64,000 nt of DNA, taken from Xiphias gladius. Its lineage: Eukaryota > Chordata > Actinopteri > Istiophoriformes > Xiphiidae. The DNA is taken from contig NC_053412.1 of NCBI RefSeq assembly GCF_016859285.1, positions 6,261,789 to 6,325,788 of the forward strand. Reading direction: 5' to 3'. Positions 1 through 13,569 of this stretch are shown here, in pieces. Positions within the stretch are counted from its first letter, which is position 1. Every line of letters starts with the position of its first letter. Below the pieces are notes generated by a model, which was not told the origin of the DNA, searched no databases, and saw nothing but the letters and a program-made list of their open reading frames with translations. The translations under genes were made by a program, and so were the position numbers.

Positions 1-410
1 CAAAGTTGGAATAGTTTTGGTTATTTGATTTGAGAGATGCTGCGTTGGTGTTTTTGTCAGGTGGAAAAGGGCAACTGTTTTTTTTTTTTTTTTTTTTAAA
101 TGGGAACTAATCAATCCCCAATAGATAAAGGAATTATTGATTTATTTAAGCTTGTAGGGACTTTTCAACCACTACTCTTAAATTTTGGGACATCACTTTA
201 GCAGACGTATTTAAATAGCCCAAGTTGTGCTGAAAAAATGATATGAATTACTTGAGTGCACCTTATGCTACTGAATTTTTAACAACTTTGAGAGAGCAGT
301 CATAGGAAAAAATGTCAAAACACTTCAAACTAAGTCAGCAAACTCTACTCAAGCTATATATGCAACCAAAATTAAAAAAAAATAAAAATGTATAATTTAT
401 CATGATGTTC

Positions 411-411
<1 letters not shown>

Positions 412-460
<49 letters not shown>
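412..460. repeat. (CA)n microsatellite
   Basis: An uninterrupted run of about 24 CA units lies in AT-rich sequence. No coding context. Confidence 0.95.
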
Positions 461-461
<1 letters not shown>

Positions 462-784
462 GCAGTCTTTTTATGGATAGAGTATTGTTTGACCCCAACA
501 GCTGGGCCTTCATTTATGGCACGAGATATACTGATTCAAGTCCAAAGCCCTTGATTCTTATCGTGAGGATTTCCCCAGTAACCAAAAGCAACTTTTCTAC
601 TGTAAGTGTAATATCTAGCATCAAATAATGTGGTTTTAGTTCGGTTTACTTTGTAGTCAATTTGTGTCTGCACTAGCAGGATCTTCCCGGCTCACGGAAG
701 CAGAACCAGCAGTGTTGGCTCAGCTCTGTTCCCTCCCCCTGCACACTGAGCTGGAGGGCACGGTGCTGCGCAGCTAGGTCAGGC

Positions 785-841
785 TCAGAGCTCCCGCTGG
801 ACCGTCATCAAAGCAGCAGTGACGCCGGAATCCAAATCAGT
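785..841 (-). CDS. candidate 3'-terminal coding exon, unknown gene
   Basis: On the minus strand a strong acceptor (pyrimidine tract ending CTTCTGTGCAG, just right of 841) is followed by 19 phase-0 codons: 18 residues (TDLDSGVTAALMTVQREL) and then TGA at 785-787. The local base composition is more GC-rich than its surroundings. It could be the last exon of the two-V CD200-like gene to the right, but that needs an intermediate exon that I did not find, because the transmembrane exon of that gene ends in phase 1. It could equally be chance. No homology recognised. Confidence 0.2.
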   Translation of the reverse strand, partial: TDLDSGVTAALMTVQREL

Positions 842-3800
842 CTGCACAGAAGGAGGGAGACACACAGATAGTTGGTCAGCCTGCCGCTCCCCCCCCCCCC
901 CCCCAAGACCACAAGAAACTTTTATCAAATGTTTCATTTTTTTCCCTCCGTTTTGCATTTGCCCAGGAAAAGGTCAAACCCTCCCTGCTTGATCTGTACA
1001 TCCTGTCCAGCTTTGGCGCCGTTTTCCTGACAGAAGAGTGCTTTGAGATTGACAGGATGACATCTGGTTTTTGGCAAATGGCTCACTGGTCATTACACTG
1101 AATCATGTACGTTCATATTGGCAATCAGTTCCTCTGCTGATCCACTTTGACATGAAACAATTATGTGTCTTTTATTATATTTCCTTAACGTTTTCAGCCC
1201 AGATGAGTCATGACTCTCACTGCACAAGTGACAGACCATTGTGTCCTCCATTGCCCCAATTTGTGAAAATGTTGCGGTTGATTTTTGTCAGAAGTTGTGT
1301 CACTAAATAGATAAAAGTTTTGGATAACATTACCTTACAAAATCTTTTGATTTGTCACCACATAGATTACAGCTGCTACAACTAAAATGATGCTAACTGC
1401 TCACTTCTACTCCTCATATAATGTGAAAATGTCTAAAACGGCTACAAATCTCAGCGACTTTGTCTCTACAAGAATGCCCAGTGACGAGCGAGAGTTTCTC
1501 GAGACAAAAATCTCTCCAACGTCACGTGCAGGAGTCGTATTTCCCTGATGTAAATCCCACACAGGAACGTGAAAATAAACATAGCCCGCACATACATGTC
1601 TGGGTACACGCACGCACGCACGCACACTTACACACACAGAGTCGACCAGGAAGCCCACTCTAGCAAAAAAGACCACACGCCCAAAATAATGAAACCCTGC
1701 ACGAATTCCACAGCCATAATTCATGGCCTTCCACGCCTCAATGTACATGTCGCAGCAATGTGAGTTATTTCGAGGTGATTCAAAAAGTGCATAGCGTCGA
1801 AGCTGAGATGACGCATCTAGCCTACAAGCCAATTAGAGCAAGAGCGACAAGTTAACTCAGTTGTGCGTGACAGAGAAAATCAATAAACACTGCAGAAAAA
1901 AGAGATATTAAGATATTAAGACAACAATCATCATTTGTTTTCCTGGCTCTAATCTCTGCGGAGCAATCAGTGTCCTGCCCTCCCGATTCAACGGCCAACC
2001 GTGTTTGTGTGCCGGACCGGATGTGGAGCCCTTCCACCTTTGAAAGGTTTCACTGAAAACTTTTCATGAAAAAGTATTTCTTATCTGCAGTCTGCTTCCT
2101 TTCCTTGTAGCTTCACCAGCACCGTACCTTTGTAGTGCATACATCTCCATCTGGCCACGCCAAACATCAAGGAAACACGGACCCAAATAAACCAGCAGCA
2201 TTTTACTGGAAGAACCTCTTGCCTTGGCCGTACTTCCCAGCCGCGACTGAGGCGAGCAAGGGCTGAATTACGCCCACTGATTCCAGGGAAACAACAAAAG
2301 CCACTTTGTGGCCGGCTCGCAGTCCCGACTTCAGGCACAGACATCACAACTTTTCAGGCCATTCACAGTGGGTTTCTCTGCAGCTCAACGTACCAGACGC
2401 ACTTTAAGTATCTGTCACCATTGAGTTTTACTTTCAGACAGGTGCTCCACACTAGAGGACTTTCAGGAAGTGCTGATTGATTGATTATGGCTAATTCTTG
2501 GCAATAAATACTAAGACAAATCCAAAATACTGAGACAGATCTATTTACAGTTGATAGTATGGGGCCTTGAAATAAGAAACCGTGAAAGTCTGTCCTTCAT
2601 CTCTCCAGCAATGCTTTAAAGGGTCAGTTCACCTAAATTACAGAAAAAAAAAAAAAAAAAAAAAAAGCATATATTTCCTCTCACCTTTAGTGTTACCTAA
2701 GCCACGCAGATAGTTTTGGCTTTATTCTGTGAGATTCGTACAACCACTCCACAACAAACTTACATTAAAGGCCCTAGAAGGGGTGGCAGGAGAATTCGCA
2801 GAGGAGGAAATCTCAAAACCCAAAAAAAGGCAAATGAAACCAGAACTATCTTCATAGACAGAATCTGTATGCTTGAGTGAGAAAATAGGTTTTTTTAGTA
2901 AGTTGGGTGAACTGATCCTTTCAATGGAATTAACTTTTTTCATCGTGATCATCACTGCCAATTATAGTAATGTTGATCCATATTAATATGCACTGCATCA
3001 TACATGTCCTGTGTGATCAGGAATGGAAAATGCAATCTGAATTACATCACAGTAAAAGCCTGCGTTCCTGGCACAACTCAGCCAAGCCAAGACTGGGAAA
3101 TATAGTACGTGTGTGTATGTACAGTCAAGTGTGAGAAGGGGGGCTTATTATCAACTGGTAAGGATGTTAGGCTTGGACTCTGGTTCCTCCTTGTCTTCAG
3201 TCCCTCTTCTAGGCCCCTAATGTCTGTGCCCCCCCCCCCCCCCCACAGTCCAAAGGATTAGACAGAGAAAGAGGGTTTTTTCTTCTGGCTACTAACTCAA
3301 GACAATCAGCACAACCACTTGTTATTCTGCTCAGGGCCCACAGAGTAAGAATACATGGAAATCATGGGCGAAGACTTTCAAGCAAACAGGAGCCTTGCTT
3401 CCTGAGAAAAATCTGTTTTTTCACAGTGAACCCGCTGCAATCTCTGGCCGCAGATACTCGAGCAAGTTCTGGTCCAACGCAACACTATCAATCACATGCA
3501 AACATGGTATTTGACATTGTCAACACTGCCCCTGACAGTCTCAGGGGTTAAGGATGTGGGAAAAACACAAACGCTGTTAAATCAACCCCATGATTGAGGC
3601 CCTTGTTGTGTGCGACCAATGTGGGCGAAAGCTGGTTTTGGAACTTTGGACATGGTGAGGCGATTAAGAGAGTAGGAGTGAAGGAGATGTGTCAACGGCT
3701 CCCGGTTTTTTATAACAGTGGGAAACTCTGAGTTGTTTCCCTCGCCCCTCTTATCGTGCAAGGAAAATAAAGACGAGGAGGGGCTGAAGGAAATGGAAAT

Positions 3801-5670
3801 GCTCAAACGCATTAAATCACTGTTTTAGCTAGTGATTAAATATAAGTCTACTTTGGAAATGCATTGCTTTAAAAGAATTTTAAAACTTTTTAGAAACCTT
3901 TTATGGGTTTTTAAAGCACTGCAAAAATAAACCATGTACGAGGTCCATGCAAGTATGAGAAAATTATTAAATATAAACTATATTCTTTGAGATTTCTTTC
4001 GGCTCATGTGAAGCAGAAACCCATATTAAAGCTAAGTTCTACGCTGCCAAATTGAAAGCAGCCATGGGACTGTCTTGACCAATCAGCACCCACTTTCGTT
4101 TTTCTTTATCTATAGCCGCAAGGTTCATTTGGCTGGCAGAGTGTCGGCCAAAACATCTGTCATTGCTGTCATGAGTGTGTTTTTTCCTCTACTCTCCTAG
4201 GTGGGGCTGAAAATTTATGACCAATGGGAAAAGTGCAGCGGTCCAAATGCCACATTACGCGGCTGGCGCCACACTGTTTCCATGGCAGCCAGAGAGAATT
4301 ACGGGAAAGGTGCAAACAGGTGTCAAAGGAGCGTTGGTGACACATGACCGAGCATTCATCCTGCCACCTCTGTGCGGAAAGTAGCTGCGAGTTGAGGTTT
4401 TCAGTGTGTTTTTTAGATAACTGTGAGGATGTCAGACATCCTGTGATTTGATGACAACCTTGTTCATTTGCCACCATGAAGCTTCACATTATTCACTTCG
4501 TCTGAGATTTTTTTCATACTACGAACAGTTTTTCTTTATTCCTGCAGAAAATATTTTTAAAACAATTAATATTCTTCTAACAGGGAATTAAGCATGTTTA
4601 AATCGTCGTATGAAGCAGGAAATAAGACAGCTTTCTAAATGGCTGTTCATCACAGCGAATTATCAGTTTCACTCTTTCTTCTTATAGTTTCTTTAAACCT
4701 CAATTAAAGCTACAGTATGTCGCTTTTTTCGGATGTCTTCAAGTTGAAATATGCTCCAAAACAAGTCTTGATGTGGAGAGGTGGTTTCAAAGCGTTCTCA
4801 GGCTCATTGAACAGCCTGGTAGCAGTTCACTGAGCGAGCCCTGCCCTTCTAACCAATCAGAGAAGGCCAAAGTCAGGGTTTAGACCAAGCCTGTCTTAGC
4901 TGCAGGAAGACGCCGCGATGGCTGACGGTCTCCCCTAAGTCCTGAGGGAAGTATCTGGCTCTTTTGCTGCTAAATGCTCCACTTTTTCCACCAGCTGGTC
5001 TCTAACTGTATCTGTCTGCTGTTTGGTGCTGAGCAGGTAATGGACAATGGGTTTTTAGCGCTTTGTCACCGAAAAAACGACCGCCTGCTGTGGCCGAAAA
5101 TGACGCTACGAGACTGGCAAGAGTGAACCAGAGCGGTAAAGTTGAAGGCCGTAAAACCAAAACAATGAGCTGAGAGACGCAAAAATGCCGCATAGAGCTG
5201 TGGGGAACTGCAGAGTCGGCTGATTGTTCGGTGTGAGCTTGTCCCTTCAAGTGACCTCTTTCATATACGAGCAGTCATGTGAACCGTTGCTATCTTAAAA
5301 ATATTGAAAATGGCAGCTTTGAATTGAACCTTGACCTGAAAAAACGTGTTATCAGTCAAAACTTTGGCTGATTTGGTCGTTTACCATTGTCCCTCGCTGG
5401 CTTGGTGTGTCAGGGCTGATAAAATCCCGGGATGCCTTCTGTTTATGTAACCAGCAGAAATGTGAACACTCCATCATAATCCCACCAATGGCAAGAGGAA
5501 CTCAAAACTTGGCCGGCACAACAGGACACAGGAAAAACAATGCCCTGAAGATGAGCTCAGTGTGTTTTTTGAGCTCATTCCTGTAGCTCTCGAATCTGGC
5601 GGCCTTAAAGGGGAAAATCCACTTTCAGATACTCTCAGAACAGAAGTTACAGTATTTTTGATGGCATACT

Positions 5671-5696
5671 CTAACTCTCTCTTTTGCAACCAGCCC
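5671..5696 (-). CDS. possible short cytoplasmic tail exon of the two-V CD200-like gene
   Basis: Following the TM exon (phase 1), an AG at the right edge of this interval (GGAAGTGCAG) would give residues GAGCKRES and then TAG. The frame fits and a short basic tail is typical of CD200, but the polypyrimidine tract is weak and chance is a real alternative. Confidence 0.25.
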
Positions 5697-5925
5697 CTGC
5701 ACTTCCTAAAACGCCTTTGGAAAACCACTAGATAACAGGCGTGACCTTGTTTTTTTTTTTCTGCTGAACTATTCCAGAGCAGAATAAATCAAATTGCAGT
5801 GACTAACAAATGTGGACGGGGACAGCAATATACAGTCTGTTAAGTTATTTGAGAGAAGTAGATGTTCCATGGAAGAGTAGAAGTGGGGCTTTAGGGAAGA
5901 GTGAAACTGCACAGTTTAGACTCAC

Positions 5926-7874
5926 CGTCAGTACAGATGAAGCACTTGCAGAGACACACACACAGACAGAGGAGGAGGACTGCTGCCACACCGCACACCG
6001 AGAGGAGGATAACCATGGCTGGACCCACTACAGCACACAAACACACACCTACATTTACTCCAAAGCACTGTTCAAGTTTAAAAGTATAACATGCAAAACG
6101 TACAACATATGGAATAAAAACATGTTTCAGAGGATGCGGTGAGAGAATAACATTTTTAACTATGCAAAAAATGATCCTTCCCCATCAAAGCAGCCATAAT
6201 TACGAGTGGCTAAAATAGCTGAGAATACACACATGTAGGAAAACACAAGCCTGAGTTTCCATTGCACCTCAGCACTAAAAGACGGGAAGTATATATGGTT
6301 TCATAACACAGAAAAAGCTCAAATATCACAAACACATCACTGTGAAATCCACCTGGCTGACTGCAGATTTTCTATTTTTTATTCAATTTTTTAATTATTT
6401 TAGAAAGAGTCTGTTTCTTGTTGCATGCTTTTTTCCAGCCTAAAGTTCCTACAATTGTGCGCACCTACATCTGCCCAATGCTGGAGATTTGAAATTATAA
6501 ATAACGTTGTCAGACAAAGGCCCTGAACACCGACTGTGACCCCGCAGGTGTGTTTTTTTTTAAATTTATATTCGTCTTCATTACTTTCTCACTACATGGC
6601 TCGTTTTTTAATATTGATATATAATTACTGGATTATTCAGTGGGGTACTTCCAGTGGTAGAAGAACTACTCAGATGTTTTACTAAAGCAAAATGATCAGT
6701 AAAACAATGTATGTTTTCATGTTTTTTTGTGTGTTAAATTTTTAAATAGGTTTAACCTTTTACTGCATTTTTGTAAACGTACTTTCACCATTTGCCACTT
6801 CCACTGCTACGTGTTTCAGTTTGTCTGTCCTGAAGACCGTAAATTGTTTATGCGTTAGAGTGAACTGGACTTCTAACTGCAGAGAGTAACATGTTGCGGA
6901 TGTGAAACGTCACTGTGTTTATTCGGAAAAAAAACAGAACAGGTTAATTGGTCAATCAGGAAAACCTGACACCATTCACCCTAAAAAACAAACAAACAAA
7001 CAAACAAACAAAACAAAAAAACAGTATCGACCTCACCATTTGTCTTGAGGGACACCGTCAGGGGTTTCTCCAAACCCTGGTGGTGCACGATGCACTTGAC
7101 CGACAGGTCACTGAGCAGCCCTGATTGGAAGAAAATCGTGCTTGTCACTATCGTCGTGCCGTCGCCCTGATCATAGGCAGATGAAATGGGCGGTCCAAGT
7201 GTTCGGTTTTCCCCGCTGATGTTCCACATGATCTCTGTGGCAGGGCGGGACTGGGTGGTGCAGTTGGCCTCGGTGACCCCTGAAGATGAGGTCACATGGC
7301 TCACCTCTGGTTTGGGTAAAACTGGAGAGAGAAAGATAATGTTTAATAGATTTTAATCAGACATTGAAATTGTCTTTTCTCCTCACTTAACTGAACCAAA
7401 AATGGAAATGTTACTTTAAGTCCAAGTGCAATGAGCCACAAATTTCTTTTTCTTTTTCATATTTTGTCTGAGCTTGTCAATCACAGACAACAGAAAGATA
7501 CTTGTTCCTCTGCTTTCATAATGGAGATGGAGAGACAGAGCACATCGCCTGTCAGTCTCTCTGCCCCGAGGACACAATGACACAAGTCGTCCTGGATACA
7601 AAACCCAGACAGAGAACAGGGGCAGAGCAGCTTTTACTAACGCTGTGTGTTTGTGCTTGTGTGTCTGGATCTTCGGCTCTGTCAGTTTAGACAATAGCAA
7701 AGCTTGTTTAGCAGAGCAAGGACACACACACACCCACCCAGACCCACACCCACACACTGAGAACTTGTGTCTAGGGAAACAGTGAGACACTCTTCCGCTG
7801 GGCTTTCACCCAAATTAATCACCCCTTTCCCCTCAGTGACACCCGTCCTTCTGTCATCATTATCACTCCAAAAA

Positions 7875-7905
<31 letters not shown>

Positions 7906-7918
7906 TATCACTCCAAAA

Positions 7919-7973
<55 letters not shown>

Positions 7974-10630
7974 GAAGATCAACAACCACTCACACTCCTG
8001 GAACGTTTGCTCACGACGTCTGAAGTTACACAAGTTACACGGGGGAAAGAGAGGATGGGGTTGAGTGTCGGCGAGGCAGCACGAGGCATTGTCACCAAAG
8101 CAGTTCAGAACAGTAGTTTAATGACCCCACTACAGCAACCCTCACCTCTGGGCTGCCTGTGGTGGGTTCATACGAATCCCTTTCCTGAGCTATAACTGGA
8201 ATTGGCTTGCACAGTCACTAGCAAACATTTCCTATCACCCTACAAGATGCTGAAGTATAGTGAACACAACTGAGAAGCCACATCGTGCCATATCATGTAT
8301 ATCTAAAGCGTCGATATTTCCAAGTAGATGCCAGCAACAATGGGCAAGGAGTGACGAAAGGGATGGAAACATCACCTCAACAATGCCCTACCCGAGTCCC
8401 ATAACTTGTCTAACTTGGTTTGAACGATGTCTGGAAATAGCTAAATAGCTAAGTGGCTATTTACATAAACAGCTTAATCAAACACAATGTTGGACTGTGT
8501 CACCTGAGCATGTCTACTGGTATGCCCGTGGCTCAGGCTTGGAAACACCAAATTTGTAAGAGAAACAGTATGTTGCAAGCTGTGGGCGTGGAGTTTACCA
8601 AGCAGGGAGGGTCTAATAATAGAGGGTTGCATTATGGAAATTGAAGGATTCAGTGTCTTTGGAGGTTGACCCACACACAGATGCAGCAATTAATGCCATA
8701 ATACCATAACACTGTTTATCACTGAAAACACACAGCTATTTTCATCATAGAGAACATGGGAGTCAAGTATAAATGCTCAAGAGTGCTAAACCCGCGCTCA
8801 AATGTTCCTTCACGTTAAGCTGTCTCCACTGTACCGAACATATATCAAACTGTGACCCCAGAACTACACCAGGCCTTTAATTTTGTGCCCATTTACACCT
8901 TCTATATTCCATCCTGGACGCTAATAGAAAGATCTCTATGTTTACCCTTTGATTTCTTTCTGGTAGGAGTGCAGAAAGGAAAAAAATTGATTACAGGTCA
9001 ACATTAGTGTGGTTGGACAACAGTTGTCCCTGTCACCGGACTCACCATAGACAGAGAGGCAGGCGGTGGCGCTTCTGCTGCCGTCGGGGTATGTGTGGAA
9101 CTCGCAGGTGTAGCAGGCCTCGTCCTCCGTCCTGACTGACTGGATGGTGAGCTGGGTGTCGTCCAGGGTTCGGCTCAGGCTAACTCGACCCCTGAAGTGC
9201 TCCTCTACGTTGTGGTGGCCTTGCCTGCTGTAGGAGGCCACGTTGGTGGTGTCGCCCTGCTCGGCCGTCTTCCTCCACAGCACCTGATGCACCCTCTCAG
9301 GGAGGCCGTACCAGCAGGAGAGGGTGATCAGCTTCCCGCTTATGGCCGTCCTGTTGCCCACCAGCCGCACTTGACCTGGGACAAAGAAAGTGCACCTGGC
9401 ATCAAATGTACGACGCAAGTTTTACAGGACTGCCTTGTGTGCAGGTTCAGTGGCAACAAGAAGGAGCCAGGGAGCAGTAAAAATGTGTGCGCGCACATTT
9501 AACGGTAACAACAGGAAGCAAGAGGAAGCTGGGTTGTAAGGCTTTCCCCTTGCTGATCTTGGACCATAGACCTTAATCTAGTACTTCCTGTTTCAAGGCA
9601 TTCTGGAACAAAAAACAAACACTCTCTTTGAACATTTATGAGCTGCACATAGACAATGTGACTTCTACAAATGCAAACACTTGCAAAAAGCTGTGTCTTT
9701 ATGGAAAAAAGAACAAAAGTTCAAGTGTCATCAGAGTGTTGCAGCACTATAAATGCTTTCTGAAAATAACCTGTTCTTTAAGATAACAGAATCTACAAAC
9801 TAAAATGCCAAACCAACCATGAAAATCGATTTATCATCTTGAAACATCTGATCAAGGGACCTTTAATGATCTAAAATATGATGTTAGAAATATATAAAGT
9901 TGTGTGGCCAGTATTAGCACAGGATAAACACTCATATTTGTGAGGCAACCGCAACCTCTCTAATGGTGGAAGTAGCTCTTAGGTGAAATTGGAAGTTTCT
10001 CAAACTTCGGACTCACCAATGACTCTGACGCACGTCTTGCCTTCTCGCGAGCCCTCTGGGAAAACATCAAAGATGCAGCGGTAGCAGCCCTCGTCGTCAG
10101 CCCGCACCCTCGCGATGGTGATGTAGCTGGTGTTGTTGTGGTGGGCAGTGAGCTGCACGCTAGGTTCTTGATGGCTGATGCGGACCGGCACCCTTTGCTC
10201 GTACGCCAGGAGGACCTTGTCGTGACTGTTGAGCCAGCGGACTTGCTGGACGGAGTCGCCGGTTGACGTGGTGATGTTGCAGCCAAGCATGAGGGGGCGA
10301 CCTGCCTCTGCAATCAGGCTGGAAGGAGCCATAACTTCACCTGACGAAAGACACGGGCAGCAAGTCAGCCACACGAGTCAGCATACTTAAGATTTTTGAG
10401 GTAAAATGTCTGGATATCACTTTTAAAGAAGACGAGTTTGTATACGTGTTCATGATTAACAGTTACTCCCTGCCTGCCTTTTGGGGCATTGTGCAACTTG
10501 CTTGAGCTTTAAAGTCCATTAAATAAACCAAAAAAAGCACCCACTGAATGCAGAACGTACCATGAGTCCTGGAAACAGCCGCTCCTACTATCCATAGCAG
10601 CAGACACAGAGGGAGGGTGGGTCCACACAT
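5926..10630 (-). CDS. CD200/OX-2-like membrane glycoprotein with two V-type Ig domains
   Basis: Coding exons read on the minus strand: signal 10561-10630 (starts MCGPTLPLCLLLWIVG), V1 10017-10340, V2 9046-9375, C 7037-7321, TM 5926-6027. All internal junctions are phase 1, so Ig exons can be added or removed without shifting the frame. V1 shows DEGCYRC and V2 DEACYTCEFHTYPDG, the F-strand signature seen in CD200 V domains. The C exon has the CD200-like NCTTQSRPATEIMW and a second cysteine in VKCIVHH. The TM exon encodes a leucine/valine helix ending in a cysteine cluster (CLCVCLCKCFIC), a likely S-palmitoylation site by inference. Classical CD200 has one V and one C domain, so the second V is unusual. 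The tail is unresolved: a phase-compatible exon at 5671-5696 would add eight residues and a TAG, giving about 378 aa, but its acceptor is only moderate. Expected at the plasma membrane as a ligand or receptor in leukocyte regulation. Confidence 0.75.
6648..6790 (+). repeat. fragment of a teleost interspersed repeat
   Basis: The segment starts with a CCAGTGGTAGAAGAACTACT-like word and continues into 'actaaagcaaaatgatcagt', which matches the 5' end of the repeat family whose fuller copy is at about 39885-40338. It lies in the intron between the TM and C exons of the two-V gene. Confidence 0.4.
7876..7970. repeat. two adjacent (CA)n microsatellites
   Basis: Two CA tracts of about 15 and 24 units are separated by a short spacer. 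They lie in the intron between the C exon and the second V exon. The repetitive 'CVCVCV' and 'HTHTHT' frames they create are not genes. Confidence 0.95.
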
Positions 10631-10856
10631 TGCACAAAGAAGCGGGGTTACCAACTCAGTCGCTGAGCCAGTATCACATCCAGGCTGTCGCTGCAAACAC
10701 AAACACGGTCGGGTAGCTTAAACAGCTTCGGCCGCAACCTAAGCCTCACTGTGAAACCTCGACATTAAGCACTTCTGACTGCTTGTGGCCACATAAAGAT
10801 TGTTAAACCCGCCAAAGAATGAAGTGTGACTCAAGGGGGAAGTGCCGTGGATGTAC

Positions 10857-11448
10857 CTCTGTCAGCTGTCCAGCACTCTGACTTGTTGAGCTGCTGCTGG
10901 TCAGCAGAGTTGTAGCTGCATCTTACTGACACACTGTCTGCTGTAATGGGAAACATGAAGCCAGGGGATTACACTAGCAATGACAGCATCGCCTCAGCAG
11001 CATAACATTACACCCTCTGCTTAGTAATGAATAAAAAAAATACAAAAAAATCTGAATAACTGAAAGTTTTTTTTTGGGGGGGGGGGCATTTGTGCATCTG
11101 ATACTGTGCTTAGTTCACTTTAAAGGCTGTTGCCATAGTAATGCAATGTGTAAGCATCAACAACAACAACAGCAGCTGCTGATTCAGGAAACATCACCTG
11201 GGGTCTAATGGGAGTTTTTACATGTTAATCCACAGCATGCGCCCTGCATCGCTGAAGCCATAATCGTCTGGCAGCATAACAAGCTGCCGCTTTCATGTCT
11301 AGACAGCGCCACGCCTCGAGGTTTCACAATCGATACCTGAAATCCAACCTCAAGGAAAGTGCAGTGGCCACATCGGGATGGAAGACGGGATGACAAGATA
11401 TCAGTCACCGAGGTGATCACAGCGTGCCTGAGTTTATAGTAGAGTAGA

Positions 11449-11493
<45 letters not shown>

Positions 11494-12660
11494 CAGAGTG
11501 CAAACACCAGCTCGGCCCAGCGGGTAGTTGGCTGTAAACATCGCCCCGCTCCTTGACAACAGAAAGATGCTACTGCAAATCTACTCGAGAACTGGACTGG
11601 GATCAGATGAGGTCTCCATATCCTGACCAAAAACGTGGAAACAGCAGGGTTCAGGCATAAACTGGACTTTGATCAGACTCTACAACTGGAGCTGAGTGGG
11701 CTCACCGCGAAAGAGAAACCCACCTAAACCACGAGACAGACCAGGTCCAGACCTCAGAGTTTTATGGGTGTTATTTGTTCTTTTACAGTGTCAACCATCT
11801 GGCTTCAAACACGCAGCCTGCTCCTGTTGGACAGCACTTAAATCACATTTCCACTACAGAACCGCAACAGATGTCTGAGAGTAGGCTATTACAACGGCCA
11901 CAAGAGATCTAATTCAATCCACCAACTGGCAACTTAAATCCTACAACTCATCCCTACATCCAGAGCTCCACAGCTGGCTCAGTCCCAGAAGAAGGATGTT
12001 ATGTGAGATTTCTTGGGCAGACTTCTTGGAGAGAGAGGGAAAAAAAATAAATAAAAAATGTAACTCCATCTCTTGGAGGTTTACCGCAGGAAAATCATTC
12101 ACTGATGCCACAATGGGAAAAATTCAACAAAAAACAAACAAACATTACGAAAACACTGAAAAACACTGCTCTCTCTCTCTCTTCAGAAAAGTTCATCCAA
12201 CATTTGGTGTAGCTTAATTCATTTGAGTATATTCGAATTTAATGTCGATTTTAAGTCAATGAAACAGTGATAAATGCCTGTTTATAGGTCGATGAATTCA
12301 TTAGAAGGAACAAAACAATTATGACTAAAAGTTAAATGTTGTTTTCAGTTAAACAGTCGTAGTTTGGGCAACATCCTATGTTCGTGCACAGTGGACCGAG
12401 AGGACGTTTCACCCTGAAGAGCTGTCGCCTGAAAATGGCTGTAGGAGGGCTGACGTCCCTGGAGTTTCCCTGGTTATCTTTCTTGCACCTAAAATTGAAC
12501 GTTTCGGGATGAAAAGATGACAAATCAAACTTACCCGCTGACAGATGATGGTCCGCAACTGGCAAAGCCGGCTCCCAGTATTAGAGACGCTCCCTGCGCT
12601 ACACTGGAGCAGAGCAATCCATGGTCCGCACCTTACACCAGGACCGCGCAAGTGTTGGGC
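10857..12660 (-). other. 5' untranslated exons and promoter side of the two-V CD200-like gene
   Basis: Two exon-like segments lie upstream of the signal exon. One is 10857-10940, with acceptor CCATTACAG and donor GTACATC; it contains a very short upstream ORF. The other ends at donor 12535 (GCGG then GTAAGTTT) and reaches to about 12650. The signal exon itself has an acceptor at 10690 (TTTGCAG), so it is not the first exon. The exact transcription start cannot be placed by eye. A (GT)n tract at about 11449-11488 and ordinary intronic DNA lie between. Confidence 0.5.
11449..11488. repeat. (GT)n microsatellite
   Basis: A perfect GT run of about 20 units within the 5' intron of the two-V CD200-like gene. 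Confidence 0.95.
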
Positions 12661-13560
12661 TCCTCATGCCGCGTTTGAATCCCCTCAAACCCGCTTCAGC
12701 CCATCCTCAGGCACGAAACCAGAAGACACGGGGACCTCCAGTGGCCGTGTGGCGCGACTGCTGCTGGGCAGTGTTTCGAAAGAACTAAATGATCATTATG
12801 TCCCATATGAGGATTTGCGCTTCAGAAGTCAACGAATAGTCAGAGCTCAACCGGCTTAAAGAAAATAAATTAAAAAAAAAAAAAAAAAAAAGTACTAATA
12901 TATGATGAGGATTCCTAGAAAATCAGGCAAAACAACATTTCCTTAACTGCATATTCATTGCCTCATCACATCGAGCTCATAAAACCCTCTCCAAAAATAT
13001 ATATAATGAATGCGATGCAACGCTGTATTTAATAATGCCAAAAAACAAACAAACAAACAAAAACAAAAAAAACAAAGACTGTTGAATTGGTTTTGCAAAT
13101 CAATCAGCAATGCGACAATGAATGGCATGAACATAAAATAGTGTAAAAACCAAATGAGCTTTTATCTTTTCCCCACAAACATCAGGATATTTCAATTAAT
13201 GTAATTTAATAATTACATCTTGGGAAGTGCTCCACATCACACAGTTACACACATAACTGTCCATCTGATAAAGTCGATAGTGTCCTTGCTGAAAAATGTG
13301 ACAGCTTAGGTTCATCACTTGCGTCAACAACAACAACAACAACAACAAAAGTGTAAATGTCTAGGGATACTGGGTGGAGGGTGTTGAAAAGCCCTCTGAG
13401 AAAAACTTGAAGTTTTAGGTTACATAACTAGAACTGACTTGGCGTGGATGTTACACAGGTATAGAAAAAAGTTAGCAGGTATGAGAATGAGTGAAACAGA
13501 ATGTAGGCTGATAAAATCTATTTTGAAAAAAGTAATAAAAAGAAAGCAATAAATCACAAA
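12661..13560. other. intergenic spacer
   Basis: AT-rich sequence with a poly-A run near 12871-12891, CAAA repeats near 13041-13062 and a (CAA)n tract near 13326-13348. I see no gene. It separates the two-V gene from the young array. Confidence 0.5.
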
Positions 13561-13569
13561 TATGTGCAA

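Larger units (their letters stand above)
1..5670. other. intergenic or intronic stretch without a convincing gene
   Basis: No long reading frame with a recognisable domain was found on either strand. The stretch holds a (CA)n microsatellite at about 412-460, a C-run near 890-904, poly-A and C-runs near 2643-2666 and 3230-3244, and otherwise AT-rich single-copy-looking DNA. The only exon-like signal is on the minus strand at 785-841 and is listed separately. The block at about 4700-5300 has the look of a dispersed repeat but I cannot name a family. Confidence 0.5.

Noticed and set aside
7682-8195. Long frames rich in HT or CV repeats
   Set aside because: They are translations of (CA)n tracts in an intron.
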